A stretch of 64,000 nucleotides of DNA from Narthecium ossifragum (GCA_963920575.1 OY986971.1:18032492-18096491); one strand, 5' to 3'; shown: positions 34,046 through 44,896, numbered from the stretch's first letter. The notes: generated from the sequence alone by a model not told the origin. Made by a program: numbers and translations.

Positions 34046-34524
34046 AAAAAGGATATTTTAGTCATAAAATTTGTATAGTTGTTAATTAGAAGACTAAACG
34101 GTTTAAAGTCTTCTATTCGCACTAGAAAGATCTCCTAACAGGACTATTCACGGATTATCCCAAAAGATTATGCATCATCATTCCGACACGTCCATTTGGC
34201 ATGCAGCGGGATAGTATAATGTTTTATACTAAGGACTTTAATGCACTGGATGCCGTGTAAATTTATAGACCTATGAGTGGGTATTACTTTTATACAAAGC
34301 TTATTAGTTCTTTTTTTTCTTAAAATACCATTATTATCTTCAATTTTTTTATCTAAATCATCTTTATATAAAGAGATGGTTATAAATTAACCTTTTGTTA
34401 TATGTGGAGCCTACGTGGAGAGGATTATTCTATGTGGAGCCTACGAGGAGGGGGAGAGAGGGGGTTAGTGAAGAGTTATTAGGGAAGGTGGAGAGAGAGG
34501 GTAGTTACCCTGTCATGTGACATA
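34046..34524. other. AT-rich then purine-rich non-coding DNA
   Basis: No gene seen. A 'tatgtggagcctacg' word is duplicated at about 34,399 and 34,431, followed by a GGGAGAGAGGG-rich stretch. Confidence 0.5.
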
Positions 34525-34701
34525 CAGGGGCGGACCCATTCACAGTTTAGGGGGGCCTGGGCCCCCCTGAAATTTTCTTTTTTTAACTAAGACATCTGTG
34601 GGCCCCGCACCCCACACCCCTACCCACAGTGCCCCTGGCCCCCCCTTGAGTTACCCTTCCTCCCTTGGCCCCCCTTACTTGAGGGGCTGGGTCCGCCCCT
34701 G
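34525..34701. mobile_element. hAT-type MITE, 177 bp
   Basis: A 13-bp terminal inverted repeat, CAGGGGCGGACCC at the left and its complement GGGTCCGCCCCTG at the right. The flanks GTGACATA and GTGACATG match at seven of eight bases, an 8-bp TSD as made by hAT transposases. The interior is GC-rich with runs of C and G and no coding capacity. Confidence 0.85.
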
Positions 34702-35040
34702 GTGACATGGGACTTACTAGTGTTATATAATATTATAATTTATTCATGAATTATCTGCTGTTGACCTTATACAGTGTATATATAAGTTATATATTCTTAT
34801 ACGATGCAGAGAAAAGTGAAGTATGTGATCAAGTAAATAACTAGATTTCAAGTTAAACATCATGAGCTCAAACAAAAATCTGGATGACACCCCTGCTTCA
34901 TATATACTGCTTGAAAAAAAAAGATGCCGCAATCTTTGAGCACCTTTAGTTTCAAAACATAAAATGCTGAACGTATGATTTCCTATACCTTGCCTTTGCA
35001 TGCGCACCCATGCACGGGTGATTGCATATATAGATGCATG

Positions 35041-35068
35041 AGAGACACACACAGAGATGTGTGTGTGA

Positions 35069-35104
<36 letters not shown>

Positions 35105-35105
35105 G
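35041..35105. repeat. Compound (AC)/(GT)/(GA) microsatellite
   Basis: Short AC run, then GTGTGTGAGTGTGTG and a GA run of about ten units. Confidence 0.9.
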
Positions 35106-35268
35106 GTGTTTTAATTTGTACAACATCTTGCATAAGGAAGCATGCAAGAATCAAGATGGGTCTTCTTTGCAGTAGTACATATCCAAAGGGGAATAAGCAT
35201 ATAAGTATACTGCTGAAGCTAGACTCTCGAGAGCTCGGATCTCAAACAGTTGCAGGAGAATAGTCTCC

Positions 35269-35275
<7 letters not shown>

Positions 35276-35320
<45 letters not shown>

Positions 35321-35351
35321 GAGTGAGAGTGAGAGTGAGTGAGTGTGTGTG
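35276..35351. repeat. (GA)n microsatellite with GAGT extension
   Basis: About 20 GA units followed by a 'gagtgagagtgagagtg' tract and a GT/G-rich tail. Confidence 0.9.
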
Positions 35352-37080
35352 GGGGGTGCGGGGAGGGGGGTCCAAGTAAATCCACGCCATAGTTCATCAC
35401 CCAGCCTTCAAAAGCTATCACTGTTCTATATATGAGGAGGCATGGAAATCCGTGGGCATGTGCTCCATGCTCAAATAAAGCCTTCTGCATTTGGCCTCAA
35501 TAGGATTCCGTGTCCTAGCTTTTTATATAAGAGAGAGAGAGAGAGGCTAAAACATCTACTTTCACGCCAATTAAACATTTTTTAGAAGATCAAAAGGAGC
35601 ATTTGTTGGGGTGAATTGGGGGTTCTAGCTACTAAAGGAAGAGAAAGAAGGGTGTCCCTGATCTCTTTTAAGAACAGCTTGAAGGACCCTAAACCTTGTT
35701 AAAGTAATCCTGCAAGCATATGTGAAATTTCAATACCTTTCAGGATTTCTCTTTTGTAGGAAAACTGAGAGGAATCTGATACCAAAACCTCTACTTTCAT
35801 TTCAGCCCATTGAATTGGGATTCAGATAACAATATGGTCTAATCCAACTTTTCTAACTATATTTTTCTCACACTCAAAACAATTTTTTTATAACGTAATT
35901 ATTCTTCAGAAAGTTTCAAATCATCCTTAAAAATAAACTTTCAATAAGAAATTTAAACATAATCGTCATTGGAAAAACTCTCCTAGCTAGTTTTGTATGA
36001 TCTAGCAATTAATCCTTAATTACAAGTCATTCTTCTTGGAAATACAAGGTGAGCATGTCATGTATTAAAGTTTAGCCATGGGAAGTGGTGCTCTAGCATA
36101 TATATGCATATATAGTTGATGGCATTAAATGAAATCAAGCTTTAGAATATCTATGCTAATTAATTTATTGAGTCATATAAAATCATTGTGAATCAGAACA
36201 TACATTTGGTTGCACTGGGATGAGTGTTGTTAAAGATTACGATGGTGAAAATGCCATTAAGCCATGGAACAAAAATAATGACCCATGTGTAATTTTTAAT
36301 TATGTTAGTGTCTAACAGCCACAGGTATAGTATACTCAGCCAAGAAATATTGAGTACATCTTTCAATTAAATCCATGTGCTTGTATAGCTATATTTCATA
36401 AATTTAAAAAAATACAACATTATTGGTCTTCAATTTAAAAAAACTTGAAGTTATTGAACACCTAGTTTGTCCGAAAAGTACGGCGAATTTTAAAAATATG
36501 TTCAATTCCTATGTTGAATTTTGAAATGTGATGGTGTTTTTTATCATAAAAATGCTTGATAATGGAATAAGTGTATATGGATCATATTAGTGGATGCCAT
36601 TCTTTCGATTTCAAAGTTTTAATGCCAGAAAATAAAAAAAGAATGACAGGAAAACTTATTTTCCTTCTTTTCTTTTGAGAAAAATGATTTGTAAATGTTA
36701 GGAACATCGACACTTGCTTATAAAAATAAAAGAAAAAAGAAAGCCAGAGAGATTATAAATTTAGATAAACTTGATTTACGTAACATTGTGGTGTGCGAGA
36801 GCCAAAACAAGAGAATGTTAAAGAAAAAGTACAATTTTTTGTTGATAAAAATGAATCTATACAGGTGATGTGTGCATGTGCATATGACTATGAGTAGATA
36901 TAGCTCCATAATAGGCACATTCCAAGAAGATTACCCTCTGCAGCAAAACTGATACGAGGACGAACTGAGCCAATCCAAAAAGGAACCCACGTCCTTGCTT
37001 GGGTGGGCCCACACCAAGGAGCTGGCTGCAACCATGTCCCTTTGAACGTCCTAAACCCAACCAGCCAAAAGGATTCCTAT

Positions 37081-37420
37081 TCCCTAGCTGGTTTGCTTAC
37101 TTAGTTGATTTTCTAGTTTGAGTTCAGTTTGTGCTTAGCTAGTTTCTATTTAGTTGAGCTCTAGTTTTGGTTGAGTCAAGTCACTTGCTTACTTAGTTAA
37201 TTCCTGGTTATTAGGAGTCAGTTTGAGTTGAGTTGGTAAGAGTCTGTTTACTAGCTGTTCAAGCAAGAAGGTATTCAGGTTGGAGTAGAACTCTCTTGAG
37301 ACCTCTATAAAAGGACCTCTATAGTTTGTATTAGGTCATGGACGAATTTAATGGAGTTATTATTTAGTAGAGATAAATCCTAGGAGTAGAAGTAATATAG
37401 GAGTAGTTGTAACCCTAATT
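37081..37420 (+). promoter_or_regulatory. Promoter-like segment with TATA box at 37306-37313
   Basis: T-rich sequence with repeated 'cttacttagttga' and 'gtttgagtt' words, then TATAAAAG at 37306-37313 and a roughly 110-nt leader ending 'aaccctaattgccatc'. This arrangement fits a retrotransposon LTR promoter. The downstream Pro/Ser/Thr-rich frame (37,419-37,820) has no recognised domain. LTR ends were not found. Confidence 0.35.
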
Positions 37421-37820
37421 GCCATCAAATCCACCAGCCACCTTCATCTCTCTCTACTGCCGGATCATCTCTCCACCAGCCAGCCACCATCCATCGCCGC
37501 CATTCGCGGCCATCCGCCGTCCAACCCCAAGTCCCCCGCGTCTCCCTTGGCTGTCGTGCTCCCCTCCGCCACCTCCACCCTACAACCAAGCCAAACCTGC
37601 AAACACCAACGGGTATTTGAGTACAACTTGGACTCCAAATCCTACTGCAACTAGGAGTACAAATCCTACTCCAACTAGGAATTCGAGTCAAACTCAGAGT
37701 ACGACTCGGACTCAAAATCCTACCATAATTAAGATTGCAAATCCTACTCCAACTAGAAATCCTAGTCAAATTCGGAGTACGGCTTACCCTATAGTTGAAC
37801 AATGGAAGGAAGCCGTCTAA
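37419..37820 (+). other. Pro/Ser/Thr-rich open frame with internal repeats, unidentified
   Basis: A 133-codon frame. The first half is Pro-rich from low-complexity DNA; the second half repeats NPTPTRN-like words encoded by 'aatcctactccaactag' tandem units. It ends YPIVEQWKEAV, after which similar residues (EQWEEMIQRYSP) continue past the stop, hinting at a retroelement gag leader. I do not recognise the family. Confidence 0.25.
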
Positions 37821-37943
37821 AGTTGGATTCCTCTACCTCACCCTTCAGCAGAACAGTGGGAAGAAATGATCCAACGATATTCTCCTACAAATCAGTCAAG
37901 CCCTATAGGAGTTCAGATTCACAATCAAACTCCCATTCTAGCT

Positions 37944-38023
37944 GCGACTTGGATTGCAGAACTTAAACCCAGCTCTACCTGGATTAGGACTTGGATTGCG
38001 GAACTTAAACCCAGCTCTACCTG
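37944..38023 (+). repeat. 44-bp tandem duplication
   Basis: 'gacttggattgcagaactt' and the following 'cagctctacctg' appear at 37,944-37,979 and again at 37,988-38,023 with one base changed. Confidence 0.85.
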
Positions 38024-38150
38024 ATCATCAAGATCTTCTCCCATTCCGGACGCGTAGGCGACCCATGACCGGAGGAGATCATGACTGGCGGAGAGCTTGG
38101 AGCTCGGGGACGACGATGCGTCCGGAATGGGAGAAGATCTTGACGATCAG
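38021..38150. repeat. 33-bp inverted repeat with 64-bp loop
   Basis: The left arm 38,021-38,053 (containing AAGATCTTCTCCCATTCC) and right arm 38,118-38,150 (containing GGAATGGGAGAAGATCTT) are complementary at 32 of 33 positions. The loop is 38,054-38,117. Transcribed, it would fold into a hairpin of small-RNA-precursor size. Confidence 0.85.
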
Positions 38151-38159
38151 AGGTAGGGT

Positions 38160-38588
38160 TTGATCTAATCTCTTGATTAGGCTCTACTAGATTAGAATAG
38201 AGCTGGCTTGATGCATGATTCCCTGGTTCATTTGACTGCTTGGTTGAGTTGCTTGTGAACCGAAGATTTTTGAAGCATGATGCTTTGTTCTTGGATTTCC
38301 TGGTTTTTCTCTTGCTGTCCCGTGGATTTGATGCATGCAGTTTGGGTTCTTGAATCCTAGTTGAAATCTTTTTTTTCCTCCCTTTGATGTTTCCGTCGAG
38401 GTGCATGCTACCATATTTTCCGTGCTTCTCTGATGTTTTCATGGCTTCCGATGCCATGCTTGTCTGGTTTGTTGATACAAGCTTTGCTTCCCCCTCCCTT
38501 GCTGTCATGCTTTGTTCTCACTTGATGTTATGTGACACAATGCCTAGTTTCCTCGATCTGGATGGGTTTTCTGGGTCGGGGCGTGACA
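38160..38588 (+). mobile_element. 3' end of a chromodomain-type gypsy LTR, truncated
   Basis: Ends 'gatgggttttctgggtcgg' and GGGCGTGACA at 38588, the terminal signature of the LTRs at 13686 and 63681. No matching LTR start (TGTGAGGAC) lies upstream, so only the right end survives. The left boundary is approximate. Confidence 0.45.
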
Positions 38589-39680
38589 AAAGGTGCATCG
38601 TATCAAGAACTTTATAAGGTTGACTCAAACCATGTAGAATTGTTATTCTGTGGGTTAAATATGTATGCATGGATTTAAATTTGAAGATGGCCGGGTCAAT
38701 ATAACCTCTAATTTTCCTAGAAATATTGTTAGAAGATAGATATGACAGAAAATAAAAAAGAAGGTAGTTATCTAATTTAGAAAAATACCGATAACGTAAT
38801 CTGGAACCATGTCTCCATGATGCAGCTTTCTCGACACAAATATGAGGAAATATTTTACCAACCAGGGCTCCACCACCATAAAGTGAACTTATCCCGTTAA
38901 AAAAACACTAAATATAAAATTTGGGTCCTTAGCACCATTTTACACTACAAAATACACATATACCCTTCTATCATTCCCCTCTCTCCATTATCCCCTTTAA
39001 CCTTGCATCCACCCCTCGGCACCCTCCCCCCGACCCTCCTCTCCTCCTCTCCTTCCTCCTCTAGACCCCGGAACCTGGGCCTCGCCGGGATCATCCCCCG
39101 GGCTCCAACCCTCGTCAGAACCGGCGCTGTCACCCGCTCCTCTACTCCTTCCTTCTCTAGACCCCACAACCACCGTGCCCTTGTCATGATCCTCCTCGGG
39201 CTCCAACCCTCGTAGGAACCGGCGCCGCTCGCTGCTCAACACCATCACACCCCGTGTATCCAGCACCATCCCCCATCAGATCCAAGGACCCCTCACCGCC
39301 GCCACCCTCCTCCGTCCATTCTCCGCCCAAATCAGGAGACCAAGCACCGCCATCCTCTCCTACCTCGCAGTTCGTCTCCTCCATGAGCTCCAGAGCCGCC
39401 TCCTGTTAACTACATCCCTTCTCCCCTGTCGACGACGTCTCCCCTGACAAGTTCACTGTCGTCGCCGCCCATCACCGTCGTCGTCCTCCAGTGCGCATCA
39501 TGGGCTACAAGAAGCGGCTGTCGGAATCCACATTGAAAAGATAAAAGAGAAAACTGAAACAGACCTGCAGGCAGCCGCCATGGTCGCCGCCTATCGCCGC
39601 TCATCACCCCATGCACGAGGATGACTTCATCAAGAGTCCAAGCGGAGCTGCAGGAAGCAGCTGTCGGAATCAACATTGAA
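38589..39680. other. Non-coding, then GC-rich low-complexity DNA
   Basis: AT-rich to 38,940, then a C/T-rich segment with several opposing Pro/Arg-rich frames (38,945-39,676) that share no domain features. 'agcggctgtcggaatc' at about 39,513 recurs as 'agcagctgtcggaatc' at 39,655, part of the repeat block that follows. Confidence 0.4.
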
Positions 39681-40735
39681 AGGAGATAATAGAAAAGAGA
39701 AAACTGAAAAGAGAAAAGAGAAAACTGAAAACTGAAATGTATTGTATTCCACTAATATTCATGAGTATTCTCTTTTATCTTTTTCACTGATGTTTATGAA
39801 TAGATCCGTGTTGGCGGAACCGATGAGGGCGTCGGCGCCATGATCCGTGTTGGCGGCACTGACGGGGATCAAACATAGCAAAGAGAAAAGAGAAAACTGA
39901 ATATCAGGCCAATATTGAACTGGACCAAACATAGCAAAGAGAAAAGAGAAAAAAGAAAACTGAATATGCAGTATTGAACTGAAACAATGAACAATATACA
40001 AAACATAGCAAAGAGAAAAGAGAAAACTGAATATTGGGTCAATATTGAACTGAACTGGACCAATGAACAACATACAAAACATAGCAAAGAACTCCCAACT
40101 TCACTTTTCTCTTTTTCATTTTTCTCTTTTCTCTTTTCTCTTTTCTCTTTTTTTTTTACACTTTTCTTCTTCTATCCCCCGTCTACGCCGCCATTCTCGT
40201 CGATCAGCCACCATAATCATTCCCTGATGTCCCTATTATCCCTCCTATACTGGTTTTAACTGATGACTAGCTCCCAACTTCACTTTTCTCTTTTCTTTTT
40301 TCACTTTCCACTTTCCACTTTCCTCTTTCCTCTTTTATTTTTTCTCTTTTCTCTTTTCTCTTTTCTCCTTCGATCCCCTGTCTCCGCCGTCATTCTTGTC
40401 GATCAACCACCAGAATCATTCACCGTTGTCCCTACTATCCCTCCTAAACTGGTCTTGACCGACGACGAGCTCCCAACTTCATTTTTCTCTTTTTCATTTT
40501 TCTCTTTTCTCTTTACTTTTCTCTCATTCGATCCCTCGTCGTAGCCGCAATTCTCGTCAATTAGCCACCACAACCATTCTCTGATGTCCCTACTATCTCT
40601 CCTATACTAGTTTTAACCGACGACGAGCTCCCAACTTCACTTTTCTTTTTTTCTTTTTTCTATTCTCTATTCTCTTTTCTATTTTCTCTTTTCTACTATT
40701 TACACAACTGCCAGGAGGCAGGGGTTCCTTGAAGT
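39681..40735. repeat. Complex tandem repeats: AAAGAGAAAAG blocks and a 160-200-bp unit
   Basis: From 39,681 to 40,090, four related blocks carry 'aacatagcaaagagaaaag' and 'caatattgaactg'. From 40,090 the strand bias reverses to pyrimidine, and a unit starting 'ctcccaacttcacttttctc' repeats at about 40,090, 40,271, 40,469 and 40,629. Each unit ends with 'gtcgatcagccacca'-type sequence. Purine-rich then pyrimidine-rich arrays face each other across 40,090. Confidence 0.7.
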
Positions 40736-41400
40736 AGCATTGAAGGCTTTAAGCCTTTGCATTATTTCACCCTGTCAACACATCCACCACCCAGCTTCAA
40801 TCACAGAGATCATAAATCCCTTCACAGACCTCTCATGAGGAATGATTGGTGTTCTTTCTCATGCTCATATCAGAGAAAATGCCCTCAGCTTCACAGTCCC
40901 TGTTCTTTCTCATGCTCATATCCATGCCCACATTCTTGTTCTTCAGCTCTAAATTGATGGTTGCTTCCGTGGATGTGTAAAACCACCTCATGTCCCACCA
41001 TTCCTTCGCCCATGGACTCGGCCTGCTGGACGAAGCCGTTCATGGGGATGTGGTCCGTGGATGTGTCCTCGAAGCTGAAGATATGCTGCGGATGTCCTGA
41101 AAGGAGTGGCCGGGGTCGGAGTAGACATAGAAAGCGTTGTCCGACACAAATACCTCCGGCGACGACGGATCGGAGGCGTTGAGGCGCGGTGACGACGGAT
41201 CGGAGGCGGCACGCTTCTTGATCGTGGTGGCGGAGTTGCAGAGGGAGAGGAGGGAGAGGGGAGGGGGACAGGAGGGGGAGAGGACCTCGGGCGGGGAGGG
41301 GGAGAGGACCTCAGGAGAGGGACGGGGACAAGAGAAAGGGAAGAGGGACGGGGAAAGGAGAGGGAGAGGGAGGGGGAGGGGGACAATGGAGTTATAGTTA
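40736..41400 (-). other. Possible captured gene fragment, unidentified
   Basis: On minus, from about 41,240 down to 41,120, a frame reads KKRAASDPSSPRLNASDPSSP then EVFVSDNAFYVYSDPGHSF, and after a one-base shift near 41,105 continues HIFSFEDTSTDHIPMNGFV and QQAESMGEGMVGHEVV. The composition is protein-like rather than low complexity, unlike the surrounding DNA, but I cannot name the family. A purine-rich tract (41,220-41,395) lies upstream on that strand. On plus, 'gttctttctcatgctcata' is duplicated near 40,851 and 40,904. Confidence 0.3.
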
Positions 41401-41629
41401 GAATTAGGATTTGGGTTATCATAGGGGTAAAAAGATCATCAAAAATACATAACCAATCATAACTATCCATAACTGATGTAAAATTGTGTTAAGACTTTAA
41501 ATTTAAAGATAGGGGTGTACCCATCAACAAGTTTCACAAATTTGATATAAACACCAATTATCTAATAATAGAATACGTTGAGTTAACCGACGTGTTAAGA
41601 GATATTGTTGTTGGCGCCACTAACTATTT

Positions 41630-42160
41630 TTATTTATTTATGAGATGAGCCAAAAGGCTAAGAGTTTTAACAAGTTATAGAATACAGTCGAGGCCCTCAG
41701 ACACATCAAACACTAGACCAAACGAAGCTCGTTTGTGACCTCCTATAGTAACGAGCAACACTGTCAGCTCTATAATTGTTAATTCTAGGAATATGCAAGA
41801 ATAACAAGGACTCAAAATCTAGCACAGTCATCCATATCTCCCTAGCCAACCCCTCCAACTCCTTAGGCCAAAGCCTAGCACCATTGAGTATCTTTATCGT
41901 CTCTAAAGAATCAGACTCCACAACAAGCTTAGCAATACCTTTGTCTCGAGCCTCATTCATAGTTAGGGCCACCGGCGATCCCTACCGGATCACCCATAGC
42001 CCAATCAAGCTCCCCGGACCTAGATATACACACCATGCCCATAGCCGCAACAAAAGTGCTCGGGCCAAAGGATAGATCGGTTTGAATTACCAGTAGGTCC
42101 ACTGTTTGATATATGTTAGATACCATAATCATACCCAACCCATCAAATTGTTTCTATTCA
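41630..42160 (-). pseudogene. LINE RNase H fragment
   Basis: On minus, from about 42,100: DLLVIQTDLSFGPSTFVAA (the first RNase H strand, Asp in QTD), then ARDKGIAKLVVESDSLETI with its Asp, PKELEGLAREIWMTVLDFE, and the C-terminal IPRINNYRADSVARYYRRS, where Ala-Asp supplies the last catalytic Asp. This is the RVT_3-type RNase H at the 3' end of plant LINE ORF2. Two frames (41,953-42,138 and 41,706-41,972) overlap by a shift. A T/A-rich stretch at 41,625-41,640 is the likely tail. It is a different copy from 13,850-15,385 but begins with the same 'gagatgagcc' 3' terminus. Confidence 0.75.
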
Positions 42161-42701
42161 TCAAGTAATCTGAGATTTCTTTAATCCAACGGCTCCAATA
42201 AAACCATCCCGAGATCGTAAAAAACACCAAAAATCATACCCACGAAGGTCATTTAAAAACTAACCCCTCATCTCATGGGCGATCCCTAACAAGTCCTTCA
42301 CCGGCAACAAGGACACAATCACACATCCAACCCCACAGCACCCCCAAATTAATGTTTTTGTACCACCACGTCATGCACACATGATCAAATCAATTGCCAA
42401 ATCTCCCCCCAGCTCTCCCCCACCAATAATTATCACACCATCATTTTCCTAATCACACTCCCCCAAAACCCTAAACCCACCCCCAAATTCCCCCAAATCC
42501 CTTTCCCCCTTCTTTCCTTTTTAATTTTGTTTTTTCAATTATGCTATTTGTATCATTTCCACCTTTTCCATCTTTCTTGAACGCATAACCCCTCAAATAG
42601 TGCCCTAAACAGTGTTGACTGTCCCCACCAAGTGCCCTACAAAACCCCTCTCCTCCCTCTGCAACAGCCCTCCTCCTTCTCCTCTCCTAGGCGCCTCCGC
42701 C
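42161..42701 (+). promoter_or_regulatory. Cyclin D promoter region with telo-box
   Basis: C/T-rich upstream region of the cyclin gene. AAACCCTAA at 42466-42474 matches the telo-box found in many plant cell-cycle and translation genes, and CCACGTCA near 42,366 is an ACGT-core element. No clear TATA box is seen; the run of C/T-rich stretches from 42,480 to 42,690 suggests initiation from a pyrimidine patch. Site functions are inferred from motif only. Confidence 0.4.
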
Positions 42702-42755
42702 ATGAAAAGCTTCTCTTTTAGACCTCATTTTGATCTTATAAGAAGACCCATTTGA
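42702..42755 (+). CDS. Upstream ORF, 17 residues, in cyclin D leader
   Basis: ATG at 42702 opens MKSFSFRPHFDLIRRPI and stops at TGA 42753-42755, 100 bases before the main start. If transcription begins upstream of 42,700, as the pyrimidine-rich region suggests, this uORF would reduce or condition translation of the cyclin. Its context (CGCCATGA) is reasonable for initiation. Conservation is unknown. Confidence 0.35.
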   Translation: MKSFSFRPHFDLIRRPI

Positions 42756-42855
42756 GGAGGAGGAGGTGGAGGAGGAGCAACCTAATAAAACCCTTCTCTT
42801 TTCTATCTATCAATCTATCTATATTGTGTTCTATATATCATCTGGTGTAAGGGCA

Positions 42856-44896
42856 ATGGGACTTAGCTATGACTGTGCCTCCTCCATCCTCCTATGCGCT
42901 GAGGATAACAATAGCATCCTGGTGTTTGAGGATGAGGAGGAGTTTGGTGGTAGCCATGGCAAGGTGGAGAGGCAAGGGCAAGGCTCTGTTCTTGATCAAA
43001 ATGATGGCTTTTTTGGGGTTTTTTTTATGGGTTTCCCCATCCAGTCGGATGAGTGCCTGGGTCTCTTAGTACAGAGGGAAACCGAGCACTTGCCGATAAA
43101 TGGGTATGCTGAGAGGCTAATGACTGGAGCTTTGGATGTGTCCATCAGAAGGGATGCCATTGATTGGATTGGGAAGGTGTGTTGTTGTTGTCTCCCCACA
43201 TTTCCACCTTTTTGATGGATTTCTTTGATGGTTTTTGGTTTGAGGCTGTGGTGATGAGTTTTGTGTCGATTGGAATGGTGGGTAGCTTTTGTTTTCTTGC
43301 TTGTTGGTCGACCTTTCTTTGGATGTGGTGTTAGTGGTGCTTTGTACTGTTTCTTGTTTGATGAGTTCCATGTGAAGGGGTTGTGGTTCCTGATGGTCTT
43401 GCAATATGTATATTTGGTTGTTTGGTTGTTTGGTTGATGAGTCGATTCAACTTTTGATTCTTGAGTGTTTCGATTGCCATTAGTTTGATGGGTTTTACTT
43501 TCCACTCTTCTATCTACAACTTGGTTGATCTATTGTTATCTGTTACTATGTGGCCTTTGTTCTTTCTGTGGAAATGAGTTGGCTTTCCCTTCTTAATGCT
43601 CAGAATGGAATAGATTCAACATCCTGTGTTTTGCCGAGCAATCTTTCTTAGCAGTCAATCCAACTTTTCTCCTGATTAATGGTGTCTTTATGTACAGGTT
43701 CATGCCTCTCAGAGCTTTGGACCTTTGAGTGCATATCTATCTGTAAATTACTTGGATCGATTTCTCTCCGCCTATGAGCTACCAGTAAGAACCATTGCAT
43801 CACAAGACCTTTGTTCTAAGTTTTCCTACATATGATTTATTAACTGCTGTAACGACAAGCAAATTGAACTGTGAAGTATTAGATGCAGCTAGATGAATAT
43901 GTGGTATTTCACTTGCCTCCTTGTCTTAGGTGGTTCTTTTTTGGTGATTGTAGCAAGGTAAAGCCTGGATGACACAGTTGTTATCAGTGGCCTGCTTATC
44001 TTTAGCTGCCAAGATGGAGGAAGCTGAAGTTCCTTTGGCTCTGGATTTACAGGTGAAAATTTTTGTTAGCAAATTACTCTGCTTACATATTGTAAACGTA
44101 AAATTTTTCGACGGTTTTTAAATAAATTTTTGGTCATCAGGTTGGGGAGTCAAAGTATGTGTTTGAGGGTAGGACTATACAGAGAATGGAGCTTCTAGTG
44201 CTGAGCACTCTTAAGTGGAGAATGCAAGCTGTGACTCCTTTCTCCTACATTGATTACTTTCTTCACAACTTCAATGGTGGTAATTCCCCTAGCAATGCAT
44301 TGCTCTCTCAGGCTGTGGAACTTATCCTGAGCACGATTAGAGGTTTGTCTACTTGTTCCAATTCCAATTGTGATATAGGTGCGCTTCTTATCAGAATTTG
44401 ATATCTATTGCATCATATGCCTAAGAGTTCGGCTGGATACAATGGCATTTCAGGGATTGAGTTCTTAGCATTCAGACCTTCTGAGATTGCTGCAGCTGTC
44501 GCATTGTTTGCATTGGGTGAGACTCATATGATGGATGTCAAGAAAGCTCTGAGCGGTTGCGTCTATATAGAGAAGGTAAATATGGTGTCTAAATCTCTTA
44601 TGCCCATTGAAAACTCGTTCTTTATGGTAGAACTTTATTTAGTTGCATTTGAATCTCTGCAGGAGAGGGTGTTGAGATGTTATGAAGTAATTCAAGAGAT
44701 AACATTGATGAGGAATAAGTCTTCAAAAAATGCCAGCCCATCAGTCTCCTCTGTACCACAGAGCCCAATTGGGGTGTTGGATGCTGCGTGCCTGAGCTAT
44801 AAAAGCGATGAGATAACAGCTGGGTTACATGGAGACTCTCGTCATCCCTCTCCTGATTCCAAGAGGAGGAAGCTAAACAGACCATCAATCTCGTGA
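42856..44896 (+). CDS. D-type cyclin (CYCD2/CYCD4-like), six exons, intact
   Basis: Exons 42856-43176, 43698-43784, 43954-44052, 44141-44342, 44454-44575 and 44663-44896 join in frame with GT..AG introns to give 1,065 nt, 354 residues. The start is the first in-frame ATG. Residues 12-16 are LLCAE, the LxCxE site for binding retinoblastoma-related protein. The N-terminal cyclin box spans about 90-190, with AIDWIGKVHA, NYLDRFLSAYELP and AAKMEEAEVP; the C-terminal cyclin fold includes FEGRTIQRMELLVL and FLAFRPSEIAAAVAL. The tail has SPIGVLDAACLSYKSDE and ends in a basic KRRKLNR stretch, like the CYCD2/4 clade. It would activate a cyclin-dependent kinase at G1/S in the nucleus. The DWIGKV position has Gly where a larger residue is common. 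It is the only intact host gene in the window. Confidence 0.93.

Larger units (their letters stand above)
34702..37080. other. Long non-coding stretch with microsatellites
   Basis: AT-rich sequence with no supported gene on either strand. Frames at 34,744-35,154 and 35,069-35,490 arise from GA/GT repeats. Confidence 0.55.

Noticed and set aside
34744..35490. Frames with Ser-Leu, Thr-His or Arg-Glu runs
   Set aside because: Products of GA and GT microsatellites.
37068..37072. AAAGG as a TSD partner for the LTR end at 38588
   Set aside because: The following sequence does not begin with an LTR start (TGTGAGGAC or any TG), so the five-base match is likely chance.
38021..38150. Inverted repeat as a transcription terminator
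   Set aside because: Plant nuclear genes do not use intrinsic hairpin terminators and there is no gene ending here; kept as a hairpin finding instead.
42766..42855. Extended cyclin start giving 30 more residues
   Set aside because: The extension begins at GTG, not ATG. The first in-frame ATG is 42856, directly followed by family-like N-terminal sequence with LxCxE.
42996..43505. Minus-strand frame of 169 codons opposite cyclin exon 1 and intron 1
   Set aside because: It runs across the cyclin exon-intron boundary, is Lys/Asn/Thr-rich without a domain, and the plus strand has the clear gene.
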